Assembly: GCA_004352715.1 (NCBI GenBank)
Contig: SCFE01000076.1
Coordinates: 1,433,204 to 1,497,203 of the forward strand
Source of the DNA: Hofstenia miamia
Lineage: Eukaryota; Xenacoelomorpha; Acoela
Direction of reading: 5' to 3'
DNA: 64,000 nucleotides
Part shown: positions 10,045-19,856 of the stretch, one piece after another
How positions within the stretch are numbered: the stretch's first letter is position 1
Layout: every line of letters begins with the position of its first letter
Translations under genes and position numbers: made by a program
The notes under the pieces: generated by a model
Told to the model about the DNA's origin: nothing
The model's database searches: none
What the model saw: the letters and a program-made list of their open reading frames with translations, nothing else

Positions 10045-12330
10045 ATGAGTTTAAGGGATAGTACATTTAATGAAGTGTTTGAATACCCGTCAGATTTACC
10101 GAAGACCCAGTTACCAACAAAAAAAGACGTTGGAAAATGTTTCTTACATATACAACTTACTCCCAACAAAGATGGATCGCAGCAAAGAACAAGACCAAAG
10201 TATGAAATTGCTAGAGGTTGCTACTGAAGTTCAGAAAATTTATACATATGCTTCTATTCCAGCTATTAGTTTTAAAGGATAACAGAGAAGGTTTTAGATA
10301 TTTACAGGATATTTAAAACTTTAGCAAAATTCCAAAAGCAAAACGATATGCAAATGGAATAAAATCTCGGATTTTCATCGAAAAACTTGAGAAAACCTCC
10401 AACGCCCTGTCTGAGTTATTTAATGTTGCAAATTTGCAAGTTATCCCAACAGCTGAGTTGGAATTTTTTGAAGATCAAAAAGGCCCTTGGTTGATGATAA
10501 TATCCTGCTGTAAGGATATTAAAACATCAGTAAAATGGCAACGAAAAGCAGACAGAAAACGAAAGGAACAAAGTAGATGCAATAAAACTCATACTATTTC
10601 AGAAATGTCTCAATGAATATGTGATTTCAGTACAGATGATGAAGACCAAATCGAAAACAAAAATGATGAGGACTTTGTTTCAACAATTTCACACAGGTAA
10701 ACAAATATTAAAGTTGACTTGACACCAGTTGCAGAAATGAAACTTCGGTTTTCTCTCTCAGATAGGGCCACATCCTCAATAGTTCCTGCAGCTTTGTCCT
10801 CAACAGAAACTCCTACAGTGGGTGATCTTTCATCAATCAGACGTGCTGTCAAGAAAAGGATTCTGGATGCTAAAACCGAGTCTGTGACACTGGATGGTTG
10901 CCTTGGCTTTGATGGAAGACGCGACAAAGTACTTACCCGTAAAAAAGTGGGAACAAAATTCTACGAAAACAAAATCAAAGCTGAAAACTATACATTGGTA
11001 AACNATAATGCATGCATTAAACTGCTGAATTTTACATATTTGTATTGTTTTTGAGTAGATCTGTCTACAATTTTTATACAAAAAGATTGCATAAATTTTG
11101 CTTTGAATCGAGTTTGGGCACCTTACAACGGGAGCTTTGCTTAATTTTTACAATGGAAGAGTGATTTTCATGCAACTTTGTTTGCATTTGAACAGCTGTN
11201 CTTACCCGTAAAAAAGTGGGAACAAAATTCTACGAAAACAAAATCAAAGCTGAAAACTATACATTGGTAAACCAGTCTGATGGGTCTTATTTGGGATTTG
11301 TGACGCCAAAAACTGGAAAAGCACATGACATTGCTGAGGCAATATTTACCTTTTTGCCTGACAATAACATTCTTGAAAACTTAGTTGCTATCTCATGTGA
11401 CGGAGCGAATGTGATACTTGTTGGAAAGGAGGCGTAATCAAGTACATTGAATTCTTTGTTGGCAAAAAATTGCAATGGTTTATATGCATGTTTCATGTAA
11501 ATGAATTACCTTTGAGATATCTCATAGAGGAGCTGAATGGAAAAAATGTTAGTGGAAATCAACTAAAAGGGCCTATTGGAAAACAGCTCTCTGATTTATC
11601 TACACTAACACCAGTTCAGTTTCGTTCTTCATGTATGCCATATGTTCCGGATTGTATCAGAAAAACTTTATCCAGTGACCAAAGATATTTATTCCGAATC
11701 TGCACTGCAATTACGACTGGGATTATGGACAATTCCCTTCAGCATGAAAAAATAGGTGCATTGAGCCACAGTCGATGGCTAACAACAGCAGCCAGACTTT
11801 GCTATTTATACTGCTGCACGGTAAATCCCCCTTATTCACTTGTCTCCTTGGTGACGTATGTTGTAAGAATCTATGCACCAGCATGGTTCCTTATCAAAAC
11901 ACATGAATCTGCCATATATGGTCCCAGGAATTTATTTTTTCTTGTCCGTGAAAGTCAAAAGATCAAAGACGAAGGAGTTCGTTCTATTGTTCAATGTGTT
12001 TTGCAAAACAATGCTTATTTTGCTCACACTGAAAATATTTTGCTATCAATGTTAGCTTCTGACAGTCTATCATATCGTAAGGATGCCATAAACACCATTA
12101 TGAATATTCGGAAAACACATATTCAAGTAGAAAGCAAGCGTGATTTCTTGGTTGCAAGATTAAACTTTGAAGCTAAACATTGGCAAAAAAATGATTTTTC
12201 GGGAATCAGAATTGGTGGAAGAGCCTCCATTCGTTATGAATATGTCAGAAATTTCGATTAAAAACTGTTTCATGCCCCGCTGCAGGTTCTCGGATACAAG
12301 TGTCACTCTCAGATGGTCGAACGTTGTGTT
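10045..12330 (+). pseudogene. Transposase of the TIR element (uncharacterised arthropod family), broken
   Basis: A decayed coding region with recognisable blocks in order. First is an N-terminal segment (PSDLPKTQLPTKKDVG, from the ATG at 10045). Next is a middle region ending QVIPTAELEFFEDQKGPW, then VTLDGCLGFDGRRDKVL and LVAISCDGANV. After that come LQWFICMFHVNELPLRYL, LSHSRWLTTAARL and LVTYVVRIYAPAWF, and finally KCHSQMVERCVK near 12298. I recall this block order from many arthropod proteins annotated only as hypothetical; no database check was possible. Lesions include frameshifts near 10200, 11430 (inside the CDGANV-GGV block) and 12187 (a seven-A run where the second copy has six). The stretch from 10932 is also repeated because of an assembly patch. 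Confidence 0.75.
11004..11272. other. Assembly patch: copied TIR and repeated coding segment
   Basis: Between the Ns at 11004 and 11200 lie 195 bases that repeat 9572-9766 of the left inverted repeat. On each side of the patch the same 72-base coding segment appears (10932-11003 and 11201-11272). Removing the patch and one copy restores a continuous frame, so this is an assembly fault. Confidence 0.85.
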
Positions 12331-12655
12331 AAAGACACCACGTCTGTTTAAATGCAAAGCTCCCGTTGCAAGGCACCCAAACTCGATTCAAAACAAAATT
12401 TATGCAATCTTTTTGAATAAAAATTGTAGACAGATCTAAATAAAGCATTGTTGAGGTCTTTAACTACTCAAAAACAATACAAATATGTAAAATTCAGCAG
12501 CTTAATCCATGCATTATTATTTTGATTAGGCGCGATAGCAAGCATACATTTAAATTAGTTTTTTTTGATGTTTTTGCTCATTTTGAATCATAATACATCT
12601 AAAAATAACACTGCCATAAAATTTCAGGTAATTTTGTTTTTTTCGATCCACCCTA
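12268..12655. repeat. Right terminal inverted repeat (with 64-bp deletion)
   Basis: Reverse complement of the left repeat. Compared with the copy at about 13727-14162 it lacks the block containing CAAACAAAGTTGCATG. Confidence 0.85.
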
Positions 12656-13237
12656 TTGCACAGAGACCCCAGTGTCTTCGACACTCTCCAAGCATAGGGA
12701 GTTGAAATCCAGCTGAAAGGCCTCTTCTGTGTCGGTTTTGTTGTCGTGATCCCTCTTTTCGGCTGCAATAATGAGAATCAGACCCTCAGCGACTGAGATT
12801 TTTAAGTCTTTCAAACTAATGTTGCTGTCCATAAATTTGTTGTAGACAATGTGGGAATTGACACAAAAATCGAAGAAAATTTGGAGGTAAAATCTGTCCA
12901 AATCATTCCTGCTCTTGCGTTGATCAACAAGATAAATGGCACACACCCTGACATTGTACATTCTGATTATTGCTTGGCAGTTGATAGTAACTTTGGTGCT
13001 CGAACCTCTTTGTCTTCTATAGACCATCTAGATTTCGTTTGCTCCTTCAATGTCACTGTCAAGCACAGCAACAGATCTAAAATTAAGAAAAGTTTTCTGT
13101 CAGAAGCTCCTTTTTCTTATCTAATATATTGTTGTTGTTTTCTAGTAATGTTTTATGATTTTTAATTTATAAAAAAGGATTTAAAATATCGAAGAGGTAA
13201 TTTCGCACAAGCTCTTTTGCACTGTTACTAAACACAT
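12656..13237 (-). pseudogene. piggyBac-like transposase, C-terminal half (first assembled copy)
   Basis: The minus-strand frame 13027-12653 carries a degenerate but recognisable piggyBac core. A segment reading SSTKVTINCQAIIRMYN stands in place of the usual P..V..YN..MGGVD block. It is followed by DRFYLQIFFDFCVNSHIVYN, the usual R.FFHFLD.S..NAYILY region. The C-terminal part is acidic with little cysteine, so the CHC-type zinc finger is not visible. The frame ends at 12656 because the TIR transposon inserted there. The plus-strand ORF 12851-13165 is its antisense shadow. This copy ends at the N at 13238. The sequence is repeated at 14163-14744. Confidence 0.65.
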
Positions 13238-13238
13238 N

Positions 13239-13830
13239 ATGGCTAACAACAGCAGCCAGACTTTGCTATTTATACTGCTGCACGGTAAATCCCCCTTATT
13301 CACTTGTCTCCTTGGTGACGTATGTTGTAAGAATCTATGCACCAGCATGGTTTCTTATCAAAACACATGAATCTGCCATATATGGTCCCAGGAATTTATT
13401 TTTTCTTGTCCGTGAAAGTCAAAAGATCAAAGACGAAGTAGTTCGTTCTATTGTTCAGCGTGTTTTGCAAAACAATGCTTATTTTGCTCACACTGAAAAT
13501 ATTTTGCTATCAATGTTAGCTTCTGACAGTCTATCATATCGTAAGGATGCCATAAGCACCATTATGAATATTCGGAAAACACATATTCCAGTAGAAAGCA
13601 AGCGTGATTTCTTGGTTCCAAGATTAAACTTTGAAGCTAAACATTGGCAAAAAATGATTTTTTGGGAATCAGAATTGGTGGAAGAGCCTCCATTCGTTAT
13701 GAATGTCAGAAATTTTTCTTAAAAAACTGTTTCATGCCCCGCTGCAGGTTCTTGTATACAGGTGTCACTTTCAGATGGTCGAACGTTGTGTTAGAGACAC
13801 CACAGCTGTTCAAATGCAAACAAAGTTGCA
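13239..13830 (+). pseudogene. Transposase C-terminal part, second copy
   Basis: Same protein as 10045-12330, from WLTTAARL onward. Here the six-A run keeps KMIFWESELVEEPPFVMN in frame, so this allele preserves more of the ancestral frame than the first. It then shifts near 13700, just before the region coding the CHSQMVERCVK-type motif. Confidence 0.7.
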
Positions 13831-14744
13831 TGAAAATCGCTCTTCCATTGTAAAAATTTAGCAAAGCTCCCGTCGTAAGGTACCCAAACTCGATTCAAAA
13901 CAAAATTTATGCAATCTTTTTGAATAAAAATTGTAGACAGATCTAAATAAAGCATTGTTGAGGTCTTTAACTACTCAAAAACAATACAAATATGTAAAAT
14001 TCAGCAGCTTAATCCATGCATTATTATTTTGATTAGGCGCGATAGCAAGCATACATTTAAATTAGTTTTTTTTGATGTTTTTGCTCATTTTGAATCATAA
14101 TACATCTAAAAATAACACTGCCATAAAATTTCAGGTAATTTTGTTTTTTTCGATCCACCCTATTGCACAGAGACCCCAGTGTCTTCGACACTCTCCAAGC
14201 ATAGGGAGTTGAAATCCAGCTGAAAGGCCTCTTCTGTGTCGGTTTTGTTGTCGTGATCCCTCTTTTCGGCTGCAATAATGAGAATCAGACCCTCAGCGAC
14301 TGAGATTTTTAAGTCTTTCAAACTAATGTTGCTGTCCATAAATTTGTTGTAGACAATGTGGGAATTGACACAAAAATCGAAGAAAATTTGGAGGTAAAAT
14401 CTGTCCAAATCATTCCTGCTCTTGCGTTGATCAACAAGATAAATGGCACACACCCTGACATTGTACATTCTGATTATTGCTTGGCAGTTGATAGTAACTT
14501 TGGTGCTCGAACCTCTTTGTCTTCTATAGACCATCTAGATTTCGTTTGCTCCTTCAATGTCACTGTCAAGCACAGCAACAGATCTAAAATTAAGAAAAGT
14601 TTTCTGTCAGAAGCTCCTTTTTCTTATCTAATATATTGTTGTTGTTTTCTAGTAATGTTTTATGATTTTTAATTTATAAAAAAGGATTTAAAATATCGAA
14701 GAGGTAATTTCGCACAAGCTCTTTTGCACTGTTACTAAACACAT
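13239..14744. other. Duplicate of 11775-13237 joined by a single N
   Basis: This block repeats the 3' part of the transposase, the right inverted repeat, the TTGCACAG target duplication (14163-14170) and the piggyBac flank. The transposase/TIR part differs by scattered substitutions, a six-A versus seven-A run and the 64-bp indel. The piggyBac part looks identical. Because the very same insertion junction is present twice, the block is either an unmerged second allele or a recent tandem duplication. The single-N join favours an assembly artefact. Confidence 0.75.
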
Positions 14745-15540
14745 CAACATAACACATTGATAGGGCCTACCTGTTGTCCATTCACTTGCAACACATTATC
14801 TGGGTATAGTACTTCATATCAACACCGCCTCATTTCATTGTTTGTCCTCCTGCAACTTTACATATTTATGTAGTACTGGTGTTCACACTTACATAGGAAG
14901 TAAAAATAGTCAAATAAAATGTACAGTTACTTTGTTTGTTATGCTACTGACCTACTGACAACAATGATACAACTGCTGATATCAAATTAAGGTTTGCTAT
15001 GTTATATTGCAAGTAGGCCCACAGTAACCTAATTTATAAGTAGCCCTAAATACAAAATGTATAATTATACTTGGAAATGATTAAGAATAATGTAAATAGA
15101 CCTTTTCTAAATATTAGTAAGAATTCGAGCTTACTTTCAGATTCTTAGACATATGCTTTCTGTTCACTCTGACAGTACTCACGCCATATTTTCCATTTTC
15201 AAGAAGAACTTTCAGTAATGTTCGAGTTGTAAAGAAATTTTCAAAAAAACACTTGACAATAAGTTCCGTTGAGGTTTTCACACAATTATAAGAACACTTT
15301 CGCCCAAGTTGAATTCCTTAGTTGCTTGCGACCAAGATAAATATCGAATTCGTAGACATATCCAATTGCGATACAACATCAGAACCACATCTTAGACCTC
15401 CATTTTCTAGATTTTGATTTAATATATTGTTTCATGGAAGATTTCCAATTGACGCGATCATGAGTTTATCTATACTCTGAAAATTCGAAATCTCATGAGA
15501 AGCTTGAAATGCTCTATTTAAATGACCAATGAAGAAATGT
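14163..15540 (-). pseudogene. piggyBac-like transposase remnant (second, longer copy)
   Basis: It reads from right to left. Around 15290-15140 a frame gives FFENFFTTRTLL followed by ENGKYGVSTVRVNRKHMSK, the conserved piggyBac catalytic-core segment (FFDNFFTS..L, then GTVR.NRK). The C-terminal half at 14534-14160 is the same as in the first copy. Between them (14540-15120) I find no open frame, so either it has decayed or an intron-like insertion separates the parts. No terminal CCC repeat or TTAA could be placed. Confidence 0.7.
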
Positions 15541-15559
15541 ACTTTTGAAACAAAGTTAG

Positions 15560-16074
15560 TTGAATGCAAATCCTTCACTAACAGCAGATAACATTATTTT
15601 AATGTTTTTGCCGATTTTTTACTACCATTATCTGTCAGTCAATCAGTTGATTAATAGTAGATGCATTGCAAGTGTGATTCTGAGTGATCTCCCTTCAAAT
15701 GATAGTCCGCAGTTTAAATATCTACCTTTTAAATATTTACCCTTACCACAATATGGTTACCAATGACCCGAAACCGAAATTTAAAAATATAGGGCAGATA
15801 GAATATTCAAACGAATTACATTTATAAAGCATAGTATGGTTTTGCGAAATATTAACCAAAATTCAGACTTCTCCGTAACAATATCGTTTCCAAGAATTTA
15901 TCAAATATGTGAAAATTTAATTTATTAAAATTATCTCATTTTGGCCCGTTGTCTATTTCATAATAAAAATGATCAATTTTTCCATAACTGCGTTTATGAA
16001 TTTTTCTTTTGTTCTTCAACATATCCTTGGTAGTTACTTCACAAACTTGATAATCCATTTGAAAAATTGCATTT
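15560..16074. other. Noncoding sequence
   Basis: No gene supported. The ORF at 15560-15766 shows no recognisable feature. Confidence 0.35.
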
Positions 16075-16875
16075 TAAATGTATGAGTCATCAGTCTTGCC
16101 AAATTTTTTCCTTCGAATCCAGATCCGGGCTTTGTGCAGGCAATTGGATAACCTCACTCCTGTTTGATTTGAGCCCATTTGTGACTAGGCACGATTATTG
16201 CTTCGGGTCATTATCATGTTGGAACATCCGCTTGCTACCCAGCTTCAGATTTTTCGCTGATTGTTTGATGTCTTGAACCAGTACTCTCATGTAATCTTCT
16301 TTTCGCATGATCCTATTGACTTTTACGAGATTTCCAGTCCCGCTTCCTGCAAAGCACCCCCGAGCATGAGGACCCCCCCACACCATGCTTCACAGTGGGT
16401 ACTGTATTCTTTGGTTTTAATGCCTCACTCTGCTTTTGACAGACATACCTAACATCATTGTGACCAAATAATTGGCAGACTGCATTCTGGCCTTCAAGTG
16501 TCTATTCTAGTGCAAGGGTATTTTCCTGGCTTGATACCCTCTCAGGGCATGGCGATGCAATAACCTTTTCACTGTACTCTTTGACACTAGTGTTCTCTCC
16601 ATTTCCAAATCGTGGCAAGAGTCGTTTGTGAGTTTGGGATTTCTTTTCACTTTTCTGACCAAATCCCTCTCAGCATTTCTCGAAAATTTCCTTTTTCTTC
16701 CTGATCTGGGCTTTGTTTCTTCTGATCCAGTCACCTTGTTTTTCAGAACGATAGTCTGTAATGAAGACCTGGGCAGTTTCAGTCGTCTAGCGATGTTTCC
16801 ATATGACTCCCCAGAATCTCTCAAGACAACTATGCGGGTTTTCAGGTCTGTGCTGAGTTATTTTCCTTTCCCCAT
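16075..16875 (-). pseudogene. Tc1-like transposase remnant
   Basis: A decayed DDE transposase. From ATG at 16873-16875 the N-terminal helix-turn-helix region reads STDLKTRIVVLRDSGESYGN after an early TAA, then RKRKFSRNAERDLVRKVKRN. Downstream blocks include KPKNTVPTVKHGG, GNLVKVNRIMRKEDYMRVL and FQHDNDPKQ with the second catalytic aspartate. Near 16150 an AQSPDLDSKEKIW block retains the third catalytic acid. The segment around the first catalytic aspartate is missing between about 16480 and 16510. Several frames are used, so it is inactive. The sequence type is the common Tc1 group with wide horizontal spread in animals. Terminal repeats were not found. Confidence 0.85.
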
Positions 16876-17179
16876 GGTGATCAAAGAGAAGGAAATAAGT
16901 TAACTTTTTGTGATTGCTTATATAAGTTGCTGTTGGGCAGCTTACGAGTAGCTTAAAAGTAGGTTACAAGTACTTATCTATTATTAGAAAATGTTGTCAA
17001 GGACATCTACTGTCCTAATTCAGCACAGTAACTAAACTTTTGATCCTGCTTTTTCAGACTTGCATTGTGAAAATATTACATAATTCTAAGAACTGTTGGC
17101 TAACATTGCGTATTGGTGGGAAATAGAATTTGTTGGATTTTTATTTCAACTTTAAAATTTTATTATTTTTACATTTAAC

Positions 17180-19317
17180 ATGAAACAAAGAAAATCAAAG
17201 AAAAAGATAAAAGAAAAGTCAACATCTGACATAATTAGAATTGATTCAGATGAAAATTATATTTATCATCATGCAGTTGCATCAACTACATTATCACAAC
17301 AGTTAAGATATATTCATATAACATCTCCAAAAGCATTAAGTGACACTGTTAAAGAAAGAAATTTTTGTATTATTTGCTTGATTGAAGTACCAATTTGTTT
17401 AAAGGGCTTAGTTAAGAAACATATAATACAAGGAATTGTTTGTGATGGCACAGGCTTACTTCCAAGAAATTCTGGGGTTCCAATCAATAGGCTGCCAACA
17501 CTAGAAGAAATTCGTCATTCAACTATTCCCGTTGCATGTCACAATTTGTGAGCACAAGTGTTTTCAGATTCAATACTTTCTGTAACAAGAAATCCAAAGG
17601 CACTCAATAATTGAATTAAGTTCTTTATTTTGAGTATTTTTGTTATGAGGGCTCCACCAAGATCAGGATACAAACACAAAGAATATGACGAAAACAACAT
17701 TCAAAAACGACTGCAGAGATGGAAAAACAGGGAAGCAGGTCAATTAGGGTATGAGGCAGTCGTGACATTAAAAAATCCAAGAAAAACAACGAATTGAAAC
17801 CAACTCCAGGTCAAAATTTTGCATGTGCTAGAGTCTTTGGCCATGAAGGCAACTTCAAGAAAGAAATTCAATCCTAATAGTATTGACAAAGTTCTATCAA
17901 AATTTGAAAACTTGAAAACCTGGTACATGCTTGTCTTGAGAACATCTGCAAATCTGAAATTTCTCAATTTCAAAAACTTCAGGCTGAATTGCCTATTCAC
18001 CTTGGTGGTCTTGGTACTCGAAATGCCTCTTCATATGCTTCAGTTGCCTATCTTGAGTCTCATATAGATTTTAGGACTCAAGCATGCTTAATTGCAAAGA
18101 GATATTAAGTGATTTTGCTGCGCAATGTGCAGCTTGTCCATTCAAATATACTTTCATCAAGCGATATTCCATATGATTTATCATTTAAATCACAAAAGCG
18201 AATCACAGAAAAGTATGATAAGCAGTTATGGCACAGAATACAATCTGTCGCAAAAACGAATCGGGACAAAGCCATGCTGCTTAGTTGCTCTTTACCACAT
18301 AGTAGTGATTGGCTTTCATTCAAAACATTCAAAAAAACATTCAAAAACTTTAATTTCCATGCTCGAAGTACACGAGATGGTAAAACAAAATAAATAAATA
18401 AAAAGAAAACTAAACATGAAACTTGTTCACAAATGTCTGTGAAAAATGTTTTTTTGATATGTGATTTAACATAAAATACTTTAAAATTTGGATAGGACGC
18501 GTGGAATAAAACTCTTTTTTTTAAATGCTTCTGTTCTTGTTAACATTGGAATGTATTATTTTCCGCTTCTATTATGACGCATGTTTCAATTTTTCATAAG
18601 TACCTGGTGTAATGGATGGCGATTATTTCTATAGATCTTATTTTTTCAGCCATTCCTATAAATGCACTTGCCTTAAAATTTGCACCTGCGGAATTCCAGG
18701 TTGCATTAGCATATCCACTTGGTATTTCAATGACCAGTTAAGAAATGCAATGTCCAAAGTGTAATGGTATGCTGGATATATATGGAGATCATGCGTTAGG
18801 ATGTTCTGTAGATGTGGAGAGAATCGTGCGGCATAATCGTATTCGTGATATAATATATAATTGTGCTGTGAAAGCTGCATTGTCACCGGTTTTAGAATAT
18901 GGTAACATTGCATCTTCTAATAGGACTAGACCCGGTGATGTATTTTTACCAACTTGGTCCAATGGTAGTCTAGCGGCTCTAGACATAACTGTTCTTAGTT
19001 CCCTGCAAACATCACCAGTAATGCATGCTGGAACTACTGCTGGTTATGCATTAGAACTAGCTGAAAACAGAAAATTTGTTAAGCACTGCCAAACTTGTCA
19101 AGAAGCAGGTATCACACTTGTTCCTATTGCTGTTGAAGCATTAGGAGGTTGGTCCTTGTTATCTTCAAAAACTATTTCCAAAATTTCCTATATGTGTGCT
19201 GCAAGAGTTGCTGATGGAGAACAACACAGTATTACTCAACAAATATTTCAGCAGTTAGGAGTAATGCTTCAAATAAGGAATGCAACTCTAATTCTATCGC
19301 GCTATAAAAATGAGTAA
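17180..19317 (+). pseudogene. Reverse-transcriptase-type element lacking its catalytic core
   Basis: A decayed element recognised by blocks typical of a family of RT-containing proteins that I recall from several invertebrate groups. A basic N-terminal ORF (17180-17551) is followed by AQVFSDSILSVTRNPKALNN and RAPPRSGYKHKEYDEN. Near 17970 LPIHLGGLGTRNASSYASVA occurs in another frame. The C-terminal ORF 18745-19317 reads CPKCNGMLDIYGDHALGC, then RHNRIRD, RPGDVFLPTW, LDITVLSSLQ and VEALGGWS. The cysteine/histidine cluster and the RP.D..D.TV pattern resemble a nuclease-like domain. The RT palm that should lie between about 17760 and 17960 is absent, so a deletion of several hundred codons is inferred. 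The element class is uncertain. Confidence 0.6.
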
Positions 19318-19546
19318 ATGATCTATTAAGTCTATGAAGATGAGTCCTTGTAATTTCAATCATCTTTGATGCGTGTACCTTCAGCAAATCATAGACCAAG
19401 AAAATCATCGTCCACAATCGGATTCAAGTTCATTTCAGAATAGAGCTAGTTATTCTGGATATCAAAGTAATCATGCAAAGTATATTGCTTCCAGAGGAGA
19501 TGCAAGGGAATTTAAATGGGGAATTTATTTCAAGAGTTCAATTACT

Positions 19547-19841
19547 TAATAGTGAATATTTTACTTAAATTAATCATATTGTAAATATTAGGGAAGCCTT
19601 TTTTATTCATTTTTAAATACTATTACTAGTACTATTGATTAATAAACAACTTTATTTTAACATTGATATTGTGTTTTGGGTAGTAAGTAAATTTATCAAT
19701 ACCTCCCAACATAATCATGAAATAACATAAAACTATGTTTCAGCAAGTATATTTAAAACTGAATTAACAATAAATTCAAATAAACATTTTGTGGTATTAC
19801 ATTATATTTACTAAATTACTGGTATTCTATTGATTATCACA
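19547..19841 (-). repeat. copia 3' LTR
   Basis: About 295 bp. On the minus strand it begins TGTGATAAT and ends TCACTATTA. It is preceded by a purine-rich AGAAAACTGGGAA that would be the polypurine tract. It matches the 5' LTR at roughly 85-90 percent by eye, which suggests an old insertion. Confidence 0.85.
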
Positions 19842-19856
19842 TTCCCAGTTTTCTAT

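Larger units (their letters stand above)
9434..12655 (+). mobile_element. DNA transposon with long inverted repeats and 8-bp target duplication
   Basis: The left end TAGGGTGGATCGAAAAA (9434) is mirrored by the right end finishing CGATCCACCCTA (12655). Both are followed outward by the identical 8-mer TTGCACAG (9426-9433 and 12656-12663). The inverted repeats extend about 400 bases inwards (9434 to about 9842, and about 12268 to 12655). The right arm lacks about 64 bases that the second assembled copy retains. The element encodes a transposase of a family I know from many uncharacterised arthropod proteins. An 8-bp duplication is seen in hAT and P-type elements, but the protein does not let me assign a superfamily. 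The region 11004-11200 is an assembly patch. Confidence 0.88.

Noticed and set aside
12851-13165. Plus-strand 104-codon ORF, repeated at 14358-14672
   Set aside because: Antisense of the piggyBac-like coding region; no independent support.
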